From Streptomyces sp. NBC_00448 (GTDB lineage Bacteria; Actinomycetota; Actinomycetes; Streptomycetales; Streptomycetaceae), in the NCBI RefSeq assembly GCF_036014115.1, contig NZ_CP107913.1:6317501-6381500 (forward strand): DNA of 64,000 nucleotides. The letters are read 5' to 3'. The notes under the pieces are model-generated. The model had not been told where the DNA came from, ran no database searches, and worked only from the letters and a program-made list of their open reading frames with translations. The stretch's first letter is position 1, and every line of letters starts with the position of its first letter. This document shows positions 52,556-61,993 of the stretch, piece by piece. The position numbers were made by a program, and so were the translations under genes.

Positions 52556-53074
52556 ATGACCAGCGAGATCGAGGACGTACGTGTCGGGCCGCCGAACTTC
52601 GGGACGGAGCGCGAGACGCTGCGGGCGTTTCTCGACTACCACCGGGCCACGTTGGCGATGAAGTGCGCGGGGCTCGGCGACGAGGAGCTGCGGCAGCGCT
52701 CGATGCCGCCGTCCACGCTGTCGCTGCTGGGCCTGGTGCGCCACCTGGCGGAGGTCGAACGGGCCTGGTTCCGGCGGGTGTTCGAGGACCACGACGCCCC
52801 CATGGTGTGGTCGCGGGAGATCGACTTCCAGGCGGCGTACGACGCGAGCGGTTCGACCCGGGCGGAGGCGTTCGGCGCGTGGGAGGCGGAGGTCGCGGCC
52901 TCCCGGCGGATCGAGGCGGCGGCCGCGTCGCTGGACGTGGCCGGATACCAGCCCAGGTGGGAGGAAGAAGTGAGCCTGCGGATGGTGATGGTGCACGTGT
53001 TGCTGGAGTACGGACGGCACAACGGCCACGCGGACTTCCTTCGCGAAGGAGTCGACGGGACGGTGGGGGCGTAG
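52556..53074 (+). CDS. DinB/DUF664-family protein
   Basis: 172 aa. Helical bundle with metal-type His positions in LLGLVRHLAEVERAWF (about 58-73) and in the last helix VHVLLEYGRHNGHADFLREG. Members include mycothiol-dependent enzymes and are common in actinomycetes. The substrate is unknown. ATG at 52556 lacks a strong ribosome site. Confidence 0.85.
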   Translation: MTSEIEDVRVGPPNFGTERETLRAFLDYHRATLAMKCAGLGDEELRQRSMPPSTLSLLGLVRHLAEVERAWFRRVFEDHDAPMVWSREIDFQAAYDASGSTRAEAFGAWEAEVAASRRIEAAAASLDVAGYQPRWEEEVSLRMVMVHVLLEYGRHNGHADFLREGVDGTVGA

Positions 53075-53100
53075 CGGTAAGGGGATCGTAAACTCCCCTG

Positions 53101-54126
53101 GTGGACATATCTCCGCCGCCGTCCCCTGAGGACCAGCCGCCGCCGCCCGGGGGATACCCGGCCGGCCCCCCGCCGCCGCCCCCCGCCCCCGATCCGCCCT
53201 ACGGCGGCTCCTCTTCGCCGTACGGGTCCGGCCCGCCGTACGGCTATCCGCAGACGCCGTACGCGCAGCCCTCGCCGTACGGCGGCGACGGCCAGCCGCC
53301 CTACGGCGCGGGGCCGGGGCCCTACCAGCAGCCGAACCCGAATCCGTACGCGGCCCCGGGCGGGCCGGGGATTCCCGGGCAGTACACCGCGTATCCGGGG
53401 CCCGGCGCGGGCTGGTACGCGGCGAACCGCACCACCAACGGGCTGTCGATCGCCTCGCTGGTGACGTCCTTCACCTGCGTTCCGCTGCTCGGCCTGGGTC
53501 TTGGCATCGGCGGGCTGAAGCAGGGCAAGCGGCAGGGGCAGCGCGGGCGCGGCCTGGCCATCGCGGGCATCACGATCAACTCGATCACCACCCTGCTGAC
53601 CGCGCTGCTGATCACGCTCGGCGCGCTCGGCGTGCTGGACGACGGCGGCAACACCAACGTCCAGGACATCAAGGCCGGCCAGTGCTTCAACACGGTCGGG
53701 CACTCGCTCAAGGAGTTCGAGGGGGGCGCGAAGGTGTCCCGGACGGTGAACGTGGTCGACTGCGCCAAGGCGCACGACGCCGAGGCGTTCTACACCTACA
53801 GCCTCGACCCGAGCACGAGCGGTTCCTATCCGGGCGTCGACGCGATCACCAGCCAGGCCCAGGCGACCTGCGGCAAGCAGATGAGCGAGTACCTGGACGG
53901 CGGGTCGCTCCAGGACGGCATGCGGCTGTTCTTCTTCGGCCCGCAGAGGTCGCTGTGGGCCGCCGGCGACCGCTCGGTGACCTGCTTCTTCGGCGACGCC
54001 GACGCCAAGGTGACCGGTTCGGTGCGGGGCGGGTCGGACGGCAAGGGGTCTGACGGCGGGTCCGACGGCGGCTCTTCCGACGGCGGCTCCTCCGACGACG
54101 GCGGCGACTCGGGGGTGGGCGTCTGA
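53101..54126 (+). CDS. Pro/Gly/Tyr-rich membrane protein with DUF4190 and septum-formation-like domain
   Basis: 341 aa, GTG start, 26 bp after the DinB-like gene. Residues 1-110 are a PPYG-rich cytoplasmic tail. About 115-180 hold two membrane segments (SLVTSFTCVPLLGLGLGIGGL and GITINSITTLLTALLITLGALG) as in DUF4190 proteins. An outside domain from about 190-305 has three or four Cys (GQCFNTVG, VVDCAKAHDAEAFY, ATCGKQ, VTCFFGD), resembling the septum-formation/DUF4352-like module. The end is Gly/Ser/Asp-rich. Probably cell-envelope related. Confidence 0.78.
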   Translation: MDISPPPSPEDQPPPPGGYPAGPPPPPPAPDPPYGGSSSPYGSGPPYGYPQTPYAQPSPYGGDGQPPYGAGPGPYQQPNPNPYAAPGGPGIPGQYTAYPGPGAGWYAANRTTNGLSIASLVTSFTCVPLLGLGLGIGGLKQGKRQGQRGRGLAIAGITINSITTLLTALLITLGALGVLDDGGNTNVQDIKAGQCFNTVGHSLKEFEGGAKVSRTVNVVDCAKAHDAEAFYTYSLDPSTSGSYPGVDAITSQAQATCGKQMSEYLDGGSLQDGMRLFFFGPQRSLWAAGDRSVTCFFGDADAKVTGSVRGGSDGKGSDGGSDGGSSDGGSSDDGGDSGVGV

Positions 54127-54335
54127 TCCGTCCCTGACCGGCCGGCCGCGCGAAGGGCGGCGGGGCCCGCGCGAGCCCGGCGGGAGCGTGACGGGTGCGG
54201 CGTACGAGCACGGTGGGAGGTCCTACGGGCTCCGATCCGGGCTCCCGCACGTCGGGTGACGTTCAGGGGAGAGCTTGCGGTCGTGCACCGAGGGTTGCCA
54301 AGCTGTCGCACACAGTCAACCCCTGGGAGGGGCAC

Positions 54336-55088
54336 GTGGCCTTCGGTGAGCAGCCCGCCTATCTGCGCGTCGCCGGGGATCTGCGGCGGAAGATCCTCGA
54401 CGGCACGCTGCCGCCCCACGCCCGCCTGCCCTCGCAGGCCCGCATCCGCAGCGACTACGGCGTCTCGGACACCGTGGCCCTGGAGGCGCGCAAGGTGCTG
54501 ATGGCGGAGGGCTACGTGGAGGGCCGCTCGGGCTCGGGCACCTACGTGCGCGAGCGGCCCGAGCGGCGCAGGATCGTCCGCAGCGGTTTCCGGCCGACCG
54601 GTCTGCCGAGCCCCTACCGCCAGGAGCAGGCCGACGAGGAGAGCAAGGGCACCTGGGAGTCCCGCAGCGTGCAGGACTCCGCGTCCGCCGACATCGCCGA
54701 GCGGCTGGGCGTCCAGGTCGGCGACCGGGTGATGCGCACCCGCTACCTGTTCCGCACCGAGGGCGAGCCGTCGATGCTCTCCACCTCGTGGGAGCCGCTG
54801 GCGCTCACCGCCCGCACCCCGGTGCTGCTCCCGGAGGAGGGGCCGGTCGGTGGGCAGGGCGTGGTGCCCCGGATGGCGGCGATCGACGTGCTGGTCGACC
54901 ACATGTCCGAGGAGGTCGGCGCGCGGCCGGGGCTGGCCGAGGAGACCTCGGCGCTGGGCGGCGTGCCCGGGCACATCGTGATCGAGATCCGCCGCACGTA
55001 CTACGCATCGGGGCGGCCGGTGGAGACGGCCGACGTGGTGATCCCGGCGGAGCGCTACCGGGCCGTCTACCACCTGCCCGTGCGCTGA
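54336..55088 (+). CDS. GntR-family regulator with UTRA-type sensor
   Basis: 250 aa from the GTG at 54336 with GGGAGGGG upstream. Winged helix: YLRVAGDLRRKILDGTLPPH, SQARIRSDYGVSDTVALEAR and YVEGRSGSGTYVRER (about residues 9-73). The C-terminal domain (about 100-245) has DIAERLGVQVGDRVMRTRYL, typical of UTRA ligand-binding folds in the KorSA/HutC group. The signal and targets are unknown. A hairpin follows the stop. Confidence 0.88.
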   Translation: MAFGEQPAYLRVAGDLRRKILDGTLPPHARLPSQARIRSDYGVSDTVALEARKVLMAEGYVEGRSGSGTYVRERPERRRIVRSGFRPTGLPSPYRQEQADEESKGTWESRSVQDSASADIAERLGVQVGDRVMRTRYLFRTEGEPSMLSTSWEPLALTARTPVLLPEEGPVGGQGVVPRMAAIDVLVDHMSEEVGARPGLAEETSALGGVPGHIVIEIRRTYYASGRPVETADVVIPAERYRAVYHLPVR

Positions 55089-55096
55089 GGCCGTAG

Positions 55097-55122
55097 GCGC
55101 CCCGCACCGCGTCGCGGGGCGC
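55097..55122 (+). terminator. Terminator hairpin after the GntR gene
   Basis: GCGCCCCGC at 55097-55105 pairs with GCGGGGCGC at 55114-55122, 8 bases after the stop codon. Confidence 0.6.
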
Positions 55123-55150
55123 TGCGGGGCGTCGGCCTCGCCGCGCCCCG

Positions 55151-55193
55151 CGCCGTATCGCCGTGCCGTACGGACGCGCCGTATCGCCGTGCC
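55151..55193. repeat. 17-bp direct repeat in an intergenic region
   Basis: CGCCGTATCGCCGTGCC occurs at 55151-55167 and 55177-55193. No gene is seen in 55089-55379. The repeat may be chance in GC-rich sequence or a regulatory element. Confidence 0.5.
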
Positions 55194-55379
55194 CGGAAGG
55201 GGCGCTGACGGAGCGTCAACTTCAGGTCGAACGAGTGGCCGGATCGGTACCTCTTCGTGTCATTCCGTGCCCGCCGGGTGAACCCCGGGCGTAGGGTCGG
55301 GCATATGCGCATCGCCGATTCCGCCAGCACGGGACCGGCCCGGATGCGGCGGCCGAGGCGCGAAGGAGGGGGCGGCGTA

Positions 55380-55568
55380 GTGACGTCGGAGTTCGGTTGG
55401 GTCCTCATACGGCAGGACGAGGGCGGCAACCGCTACCGGGTGGGGCGGTACGCGACACGCGCGGAGGCCGAGCGGGTCGCCGAGACCCTGACCTACCCCG
55501 CCGCCCCGTCGGCCCCGCCGCAGGTGTACGTGATCGAGCAGGTCGTGCCCCGCGCGGCCGAGGCGTGA
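55380..55568 (+). CDS. small SPOR-like protein
   Basis: 62 aa from a GTG at 55380 with GGAGGGGG upstream. The sequence FGWVLIRQDEGGNRYRVGRY and RAEAERVAETL, ending YVIEQVVPRAAEA, resembles a single SPOR-like or similar small alpha/beta unit common in streptomycetes. There is no signal peptide. Longer in-frame starts to 55257 are possible but give a basic, low-quality N terminus. Confidence 0.65.
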   Translation: MTSEFGWVLIRQDEGGNRYRVGRYATRAEAERVAETLTYPAAPSAPPQVYVIEQVVPRAAEA

Positions 55569-55684
55569 CGGCCCCTTCCGCGCACACCTGCGCAGAAAAG
55601 GGCAATATCGGGTAAGAGGGGGTAAACCTCTCTTGGAGGTCGGGTGCGCGCACACCCGACCCGACCCGGTCGGGGGTGCAACGT

Positions 55685-58312
55685 ATGAGCGCCAGCGGCG
55701 ACGACCCCGGGGCGCCGCCCGGCCGCGCCCCCCGGCCCGTACCGCCGCCGCCCGAACCGCCCTCCGCGCCGCTCCCCGGCCAGGAGCCGGACGCCGCCGG
55801 CGGGCCGCGCGCCTCCGGCACCCTGCTGGACGCCCTCCGGGTGGCCGTCGTGATGCTGGACACCAGCGGCCGGGTGCTGCTGTGGAGCCCGCTGGCGGAG
55901 GACGTCCTGGGCTGGGCGGGCGAGCACATCGTCGGCCGCAGGGTGGGCGGACTCTTCGGCCCGCCCGAGCCGTTCCCCGGTGACGCGGACACAGGGGAGG
56001 AGGGGGCCGCAGGCGCCGAGCCGTCCCGCCCCGGAGCCCGGAACCCCCTTCCCCCGGACGCGTCCGAGGGCGACGGCCGGCCCGAGCAGATCCTCGGCGA
56101 ACTGCTGCGCACCGGCCGCTGGAACGGCATCCTCTCGCTGCGCCACCGCGACGGCCACACCGTGCAGGTCGACACCCGCGCCAGCCTGCTCGTCGACGGC
56201 GACGGCCGCCCGTTCGTGCTCGCCTCCCTCGCGGAGACCAGCCGGCTGCGCACCCTGGAACACGACCTCGCCGCCCTGGACTCCCTGTTCGACTCCTCCC
56301 CGCTCGGCGTCGCGATCCTCGACCGCGACCTGCGCTACGTACGGGTCAACGACGCGCTCGCCGCCATGAACGGCATGCTGCCGGCCGACCACATCGGCCG
56401 CAGCGTCGAGGAGCTCCTCGACGCCGAGACCGCCCGCGAACTGGCCGCGCTCCAGCGCCGCGTGCTGCACACCGGCCGGCCGGTGATCGACGTGGTGGCG
56501 CCCGCCCCGGGCGGCCGCGGCCACCGCTCGCTGTCGTACCACCGGCTGGTCGACCGGGCCGGGCGGGTCCTGGGCGTCAGCGCCACCGTGATCGACGTCA
56601 CCGAACGGGTGCAGGCCGCCGAGCGGGCCGAACGGGCCCGCCGCCGCCTCACCCTGCTCAACGACGTCGGCTCGCGGATCGCCGGCGTGCTCGACGTGCG
56701 CCGGGTCGCCGAGACCATCGCCGAAGCGCTGGTGCCCACCTTCGCCGGCTACTCCGGGGTGCTGCTGCACGCGCAGGTGGCCGGCGGCGGCGACCTGCCG
56801 ACCGCCGGCTTCCGCGAGACCCAGCCGCTCCGCCAGCTCGGCGTCGGCGCCGCGCACTGGACCCCGCAGGTCGAACGGATGCTGCGGCGCGGCCAGTCGA
56901 TCGGCTTCACCCGGCGCTCCGTCTTCGGCACCGTGCTGGCCGGCGGCGAGCCGCGGCTGCTCGACGGCGATGACCAACTGCGCGCCACCACCTACCCCGA
57001 CGACCCCAAGGTGGACGCCGCCCTGGAGTTGGGCCTCCACTCGATGCTGGTGCTGCCGCTGCGGGCCCGCGGGGTGGTGCTCGGGCTGCTGGTGGTCGCC
57101 CGCGACCGCGGCCGCGAGCCCTTCGACCGCGACGACCTCGCGCTCGGCGTGGACCTCGCCGACCGGGCCGGCACCGCCCTGGACAACGCGCGGCTGTACG
57201 TCCGCGAGCGGGAGGGCGCGCTGACCCTCCAGCGCAGCCTGCTGCCGCGTACCGTCCCCGAGCCGCCGGGCGTCGACATCGCCTACCGCTACGTGCCCGG
57301 CAGCAGCGGCGCGGAGGTCGGCGGCGACTGGTTCGACGTCATCCCGCTCGGCGGCGGCCGGCTCGCCTTCGTCGTCGGCGACGTGATGGGCCACGGCCTG
57401 GTCGCCGCCGCCACCATGGGCCGGCTGCGCACCGCTGTCCGCACCCTCGCCGGCCTCGACATGCCGCCCGACGAACTGCTGCGCCGGGTCAACGAGCTGG
57501 GCGACGACCTCGCCCAGAACCGGACCGAGGGCTGGATGGCCACCGCGGTGTACGCCGTCTACGACCCCTCCACCCGGCGCTGCGCCATCGCCCAGGCCGG
57601 CCACCCGCCGCCGGTGCTGGTGGAGCACCAGGACGACCCGGACCGCTGCTACGCCCGGCTGCTGGACCTGCCCACCGGGGTGCCGCTCGGCGTCGGCGGG
57701 GTCCGCTTCGAGACCACCGAGCTCGACGTGCCCGACGGCGCGGTCCTGGTGCTCTACACCGACGGGCTGGTCGAGGCCCGCGGCAAGGACATCGGCCTGG
57801 GCATCGAGCGGCTGCGGGAGACGCTGTGCCGCCGGCTGGGCTCCCTGGAGGACGCCTGCGACGACCTGCTGGCCACGATGGACCCCGACCGCGAGCCGGA
57901 CGACGTGGCGCTGCTGATGGCCCGCCTCGGCGGCCTGCCGGCCGGTTCCACGGCCGCCTGGACCTTCCCCGCCGAGGCGAGCGCGGTCCGGCTGGCGCGC
58001 CGCCGGGTCCGCGACACCCTGGCGTCCTGGGGCCTGGCGTCGCTGACCGACGTCACGGTGCTGCTGGTCAGCGAACTGGTCACGAACTCGCTGCGGTACG
58101 CGCACGGCCCGATCGGGGTGCGCATGGTGCGCGGCGGCTCGCTGCTGGTGGAGGTGTCGGACCCGCTGCCGGACCCGCCGCGCGAGCGGGTGGCGGCCGA
58201 GGACGACGAGGGCGGGCGGGGCCTGCAACTGGTGGCCGGGGCGTCCCGGCGGTGGGGGACGCGGCACGGCTCGCTCGGCAAGACCGTCTGGTTCGAACTG
58301 GCTCTGCCGTGA
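55685..58312 (+). CDS. PAS-PAS-GAF-SpoIIE phosphatase-HATPase regulator
   Basis: 875 aa. First PAS about 45-185 (GTLLDALRVAVVMLDTSGRV), second about 200-325 (LFDSSPLGVAILDRDLRYV), GAF about 335-505, SpoIIE/PP2C about 530-745 with normal motifs GGDWFDV, VVGDVMGHG, YTDGLVE and PDDVALLMA, and an HATPase domain at the C terminus (SELVTNSLRYAHG; DDEGGRGLQLV). It is probably a switch controlling an anti-sigma factor antagonist in response to an internal signal. Its next gene is a close paralogue on the same strand. ATG at 55685 is weakly supported by a ribosome site. Confidence 0.92.
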   Translation: MSASGDDPGAPPGRAPRPVPPPPEPPSAPLPGQEPDAAGGPRASGTLLDALRVAVVMLDTSGRVLLWSPLAEDVLGWAGEHIVGRRVGGLFGPPEPFPGDADTGEEGAAGAEPSRPGARNPLPPDASEGDGRPEQILGELLRTGRWNGILSLRHRDGHTVQVDTRASLLVDGDGRPFVLASLAETSRLRTLEHDLAALDSLFDSSPLGVAILDRDLRYVRVNDALAAMNGMLPADHIGRSVEELLDAETARELAALQRRVLHTGRPVIDVVAPAPGGRGHRSLSYHRLVDRAGRVLGVSATVIDVTERVQAAERAERARRRLTLLNDVGSRIAGVLDVRRVAETIAEALVPTFAGYSGVLLHAQVAGGGDLPTAGFRETQPLRQLGVGAAHWTPQVERMLRRGQSIGFTRRSVFGTVLAGGEPRLLDGDDQLRATTYPDDPKVDAALELGLHSMLVLPLRARGVVLGLLVVARDRGREPFDRDDLALGVDLADRAGTALDNARLYVREREGALTLQRSLLPRTVPEPPGVDIAYRYVPGSSGAEVGGDWFDVIPLGGGRLAFVVGDVMGHGLVAAATMGRLRTAVRTLAGLDMPPDELLRRVNELGDDLAQNRTEGWMATAVYAVYDPSTRRCAIAQAGHPPPVLVEHQDDPDRCYARLLDLPTGVPLGVGGVRFETTELDVPDGAVLVLYTDGLVEARGKDIGLGIERLRETLCRRLGSLEDACDDLLATMDPDREPDDVALLMARLGGLPAGSTAAWTFPAEASAVRLARRRVRDTLASWGLASLTDVTVLLVSELVTNSLRYAHGPIGVRMVRGGSLLVEVSDPLPDPPRERVAAEDDEGGRGLQLVAGASRRWGTRHGSLGKTVWFELALP

Positions 58313-58541
58313 CCGCAGGGCGCTGCCGGGGGCGCCGACGGGCTCGATGGTTGCGAGCGACTGTGCCGGGTATGCCGAAGAGGCGGGAGCGAGAGGTGCG
58401 ACCGTGGTGTTCCGGGGACGGCCCCCGCGCCCCAGGAGCCGAGATGATGCTGTGATCGACAAGACCGTGTGCTGGACGGTCGCCATGCTGAATACTCGGG
58501 TCCAACCGGTCCATGTGTGCTGAGCTGGAGGGGTCGGGCGA

Positions 58542-61103
58542 GTGAGCGACATGCCAGCAGGGGCGGTTCCGCCCGGCGACGACGACGCGGACGCGGCAAA
58601 GGCCGGCGTCTGGCAGTCCAGCCCGCCCGGGTCCCTGTATGACTACATACGCGTCGCCTCCTTCTCCCTTGACGCCGAGGGCCGGATCGACCAGTGGAGC
58701 GAGCGCGCCACCGAGTTCTTCGGGCTGACCGCGGCCGAGGCCGTCGGCAAGGACCCGATCGCCGCCTTCGCGCCGCCCGACGTGCAAACGCGCGCGCACC
58801 AGCGGCTGGCGAAGATCCTCGACGGCCGCGAGTGGCAGGGCCTGGTGCCGTACCGCGACGCCTCCGGCGCCGAGGGCCGCGCCGAGGTCTACGTGATGCC
58901 CGCCGACCACGGCGCGCTGTGCCTGGCGGTCGACGTGGCCGCGCTGCGCCAGATCGAGACCGATCTGGCCGCCTCCCAGGCGGTGTTCGGGCAGTCCCCG
59001 ATGGGCTTCGTGCTCTTCGACACCCACCTGCGCCTGGTCCGGGTCAACGACCGCTTCGCCGCGGTCTTCGGCCGCCCGACCGAGCAACCGGGCCGCGGCC
59101 CGCAGGACTTCCTCTCCCGGGTGGAGGCCGACCGGCTGTCCGCCGCGCTGCGGCAGGTACTGGAGACCGGCGACGCGGTGCTGGACATGCCGCTGGTCGG
59201 CACCGTGCCCGGCGACCCGGCCCGCCGCCGCTGGTCCATCTCGCTGTACCGGCTGCACAGCAACTCCGGCCGCCCGATCGGTGTCGCGGGCCTGGCGATG
59301 GACGTCACCGGCCGGCAGCGCGCCGAGCGCGAGGCCGCCCACGCCCGCCGCAACCTCGCGCTGCTCAACGAGGCCGGCTCGCGGATCGGCACCTCCCTCG
59401 ACCTGGAGACCACCGCCCGCGAACTGCTCGACGTGGCCGTGCCGCACTTCTGCGACCTCGCCTCCGTCGACCTCTACCAGGCGCTGCTGTCCGGCGCCGA
59501 GGACCTGGCCCGCACCACCGACGGCAGCGGCGAGGTCCGCCGGGTCGCCTTCGCCAGCTCGGTCTCCGACGCCCCGGTGGCGATGGCCGGCGACGACGAC
59601 GTCGAACCCAGCGAGGGTCCGGTCTCGGTCGGCTCGGTGCACCGCTTCCGGTTCGGCTCCGCCAGCGCCCGCGCGCTGCGCACCGCCCAGCTCCAGGTGC
59701 TCGACGGCGAGGGCGGCCACGACCTGGGCGGCACCCCGCTGGTGCAGTCCACCCTGGTGGTGCCGATGGTGGCCCGCGACACCGTCCTCGGCCTGGTGCA
59801 GTTCTCCCGGGCCAAGGGCAGCGAGCCGTTCACCGAGCGGGACCGGATGCTCGCCGAGGAACTGGCCGCCCGCGCCGCCATCTTCCTCGACAACGCCCGG
59901 CTCTACCGCCGCGAGCACGAACGCGCGCTGATCCTCCAGCGCAGCCTGCTGCCGCCGGACGACCCGGAGGCGACCGGCCTCGACATCGCCTGCCGCTACC
60001 TGCCCGGCAGCATGGAGACCGAGGTCGGCGGCGACTGGTTCGACGTCATCGAACTGCCCGGCCACCGCACCGCCCTGGTGGTCGGCGACGTGATGGGCCG
60101 CGGCCTGCGCGCGGCCGTCGCGATGGGCGAACTGCGCACCGCCGTCCGCACCCTGGCGATGCTCGACCTCGAACCGGCCGAGGTGCTGGGCGCGTTGGAC
60201 GAGGTCGCCGAGGGGCTCGGCTCCTCCTCGGCCGGCCGCACCCGCCGCTCGAAGAACCCCGCCGACGTCGACCTCGCCGAGGTCTACCTCGCCACCTGTA
60301 TCTACGTCGTCTACGACGCGGTGACCCGCCGGTGCACCATCGCCAACGCCGGGCACCTGCCGCCGGTCGTGGTCGAGCCCGGCGAGGACCCGCTGCTGCT
60401 CGAAGTGCCCCGGGGGGTGCCGCTGGGCGTCGGCGGCGAGCCCTTCGAGGAGGTCGAGGTGGAGCTGGCCGAGGGTGCCCTGCTCGCCCTCTACACCGAC
60501 GGCCTGGTCGAGTCCCGCAACCACCCGCTCGACGAGGGCCTTGACGCCTTCCGCGCCTCGCTGGCCGGCCCGGCCCGCCCGCTGGAGGACGTCTGCGACC
60601 ACATCCTGGCGACCCTCGACACCGCCCACGGCGAGGACGACATCGCGCTGCTGATGGCCCGTATCCGCGGGCTGCCGGCCGAGCAGGTCGGCGACTGGAC
60701 GCTCGCGCCGCAGCCCACCTCCGTCGCCAAGGCCCGCGAACTCGCCCGCGACCAGCTGCTGGAGTGGGGTCTCGACGACCTCGTCGACACCACGGAACTG
60801 CTCGTCAGCGAGCTGGTCACCAACGCGCTGCGGCACGGCTACGGCGACATCCGGCTACGGCTGCTGCTGGACCGCACCCTGGTCTGCGAAGTGTGGGACA
60901 ACGCGCTGATGCAGCCGCGCCGGCGCCGCGCCCGGGACACCGACGAGGGCGGGCGCGGCCTGCAACTGGTCGCGATGCTCAGCCAGAGCTGGGGCAGCCG
61001 CCGCACCCACCGCGGCAAGACCGTCTGGTTCGAACTGGCGCTGCGCGGCGGCCAGCCGGGCTCCGCCGGGCCGTCCGTGGACGACCTGCTCAGCATGTTC
61101 TAG
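58542..61103 (+). CDS. PAS-PAS-GAF-SpoIIE phosphatase-HATPase regulator (paralogue)
   Basis: 853 aa, GTG at 58542 with GGAGGGG upstream. Domains match the preceding gene: PAS (about 20-140), PAS (about 145-265), GAF (about 270-465), SpoIIE with GGDWFDV, VVGDVMGRG, LYTDGLVES and GEDDIALLMA, then an HATPase with SELVTNALRHGYG. All phosphatase Asp residues are present. The tandem pair probably arose by duplication; the 229-bp gap between them suggests separate promoters. Confidence 0.92.
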   Translation: MSDMPAGAVPPGDDDADAAKAGVWQSSPPGSLYDYIRVASFSLDAEGRIDQWSERATEFFGLTAAEAVGKDPIAAFAPPDVQTRAHQRLAKILDGREWQGLVPYRDASGAEGRAEVYVMPADHGALCLAVDVAALRQIETDLAASQAVFGQSPMGFVLFDTHLRLVRVNDRFAAVFGRPTEQPGRGPQDFLSRVEADRLSAALRQVLETGDAVLDMPLVGTVPGDPARRRWSISLYRLHSNSGRPIGVAGLAMDVTGRQRAEREAAHARRNLALLNEAGSRIGTSLDLETTARELLDVAVPHFCDLASVDLYQALLSGAEDLARTTDGSGEVRRVAFASSVSDAPVAMAGDDDVEPSEGPVSVGSVHRFRFGSASARALRTAQLQVLDGEGGHDLGGTPLVQSTLVVPMVARDTVLGLVQFSRAKGSEPFTERDRMLAEELAARAAIFLDNARLYRREHERALILQRSLLPPDDPEATGLDIACRYLPGSMETEVGGDWFDVIELPGHRTALVVGDVMGRGLRAAVAMGELRTAVRTLAMLDLEPAEVLGALDEVAEGLGSSSAGRTRRSKNPADVDLAEVYLATCIYVVYDAVTRRCTIANAGHLPPVVVEPGEDPLLLEVPRGVPLGVGGEPFEEVEVELAEGALLALYTDGLVESRNHPLDEGLDAFRASLAGPARPLEDVCDHILATLDTAHGEDDIALLMARIRGLPAEQVGDWTLAPQPTSVAKARELARDQLLEWGLDDLVDTTELLVSELVTNALRHGYGDIRLRLLLDRTLVCEVWDNALMQPRRRRARDTDEGGRGLQLVAMLSQSWGSRRTHRGKTVWFELALRGGQPGSAGPSVDDLLSMF

Positions 61104-61135
61104 GGCGCTGTACGGCGCTGTCCGGCGCCGCGCCG

Positions 61136-61852
61136 TCAGGCCGCGCCGGACTTCAGCCGGGCCAGGCGGGCGTCGATCTCCGCGCTGTCGCCCGCCGCGT
61201 CCAGGGACTCGAACTGGGCGTCCAGCGAGGAGGCGGCCAGCTCCTGACGGCCCTGCGCCCGGGCCTCCTCGCGCCGCACCTTGTCCTCGAAGCGGCCCAA
61301 CTCGCTCGTCGGGTCGAGGACGTCGACGCTCTTGACCGCGTCCATCATGGTGTTCCGCGCGTGCGCGGTACGGGAGCGGGCGACCAGTTCGTCCCGCTTG
61401 GCCTGCAACTGCCGCAGCCGCTCCCTCATGTCGTCGAGGCCGCCGCGGAGCTGGTCCACCACCTCGTTCTGCGAGGCGATCACCGGCTCCGCGGTCCGCG
61501 CCTCCTTCTCGGACTGGAGCTGGCGGCCGAGCGCCACCTTGGCGAGGTTGTCGAACCGGTCGGCCTCCCCGCCGCCGCCCGCCGCCCGCAGCTCGTCCGC
61601 CTTGCGGCTGGCCGCGGCCGCCTTGCCGCCCCACTCCGCCGCGGCGGACACGTCCTCGGCGTGGTCCTGCTCCATCATCCGCAGGTTGCCGATGGTGCCG
61701 GCGACGGCGTCCTCGGCCTCCTTGATGTTCTCGGTGTACTCCCGGATGAGCTGGTCGATCATCTTCTGCGGGTCCTCGGCCTGGTCGAGGAGCGCGTTGA
61801 TGTTCGCCTTGGCGAGCTGCGCCACCCGGCCGAGGATCGTCTGCTTCGTCAT
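61136..61852 (-). CDS. PspA/IM30-family phage-shock protein
   Basis: 238 aa. Coiled-coil helical protein starting MTKQTILGRVAQLAKANINA, with DPQKMIDQLIREYTENI (about 28-44) and QLQSEKEARTAEPVIASQNE in the central hairpin. It binds damaged membranes and maintains the envelope. It lies just upstream of, and on the same strand as, the TPM-domain gene whose 3' end is on the other side of a 141-bp gap. PspA/TPM pairs are common in actinomycetes. Confidence 0.92.
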   Translation of the reverse strand: MTKQTILGRVAQLAKANINALLDQAEDPQKMIDQLIREYTENIKEAEDAVAGTIGNLRMMEQDHAEDVSAAAEWGGKAAAASRKADELRAAGGGGEADRFDNLAKVALGRQLQSEKEARTAEPVIASQNEVVDQLRGGLDDMRERLRQLQAKRDELVARSRTAHARNTMMDAVKSVDVLDPTSELGRFEDKVRREEARAQGRQELAASSLDAQFESLDAAGDSAEIDARLARLKSGAA

Positions 61853-61993
61853 GGCTACTCCTTGACTGACCTGGGGTCCTTCGGTCTTCGGGGTCCCGCG
61901 TCCGCGAGGTCCCGCGGATGCGGGGTGTGCCGTGCGTGCCGTGCGTGCGGCGGGAGCGGGGGCCGGCGGACCGGGCCCGTCGGCCGGCCGGCC

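Noticed and set aside
55493..60836. Two long minus-strand frames opposite the SpoIIE-family genes
   Set aside because: Both are complements of strongly motif-supported PAS/SpoIIE/HATPase genes.
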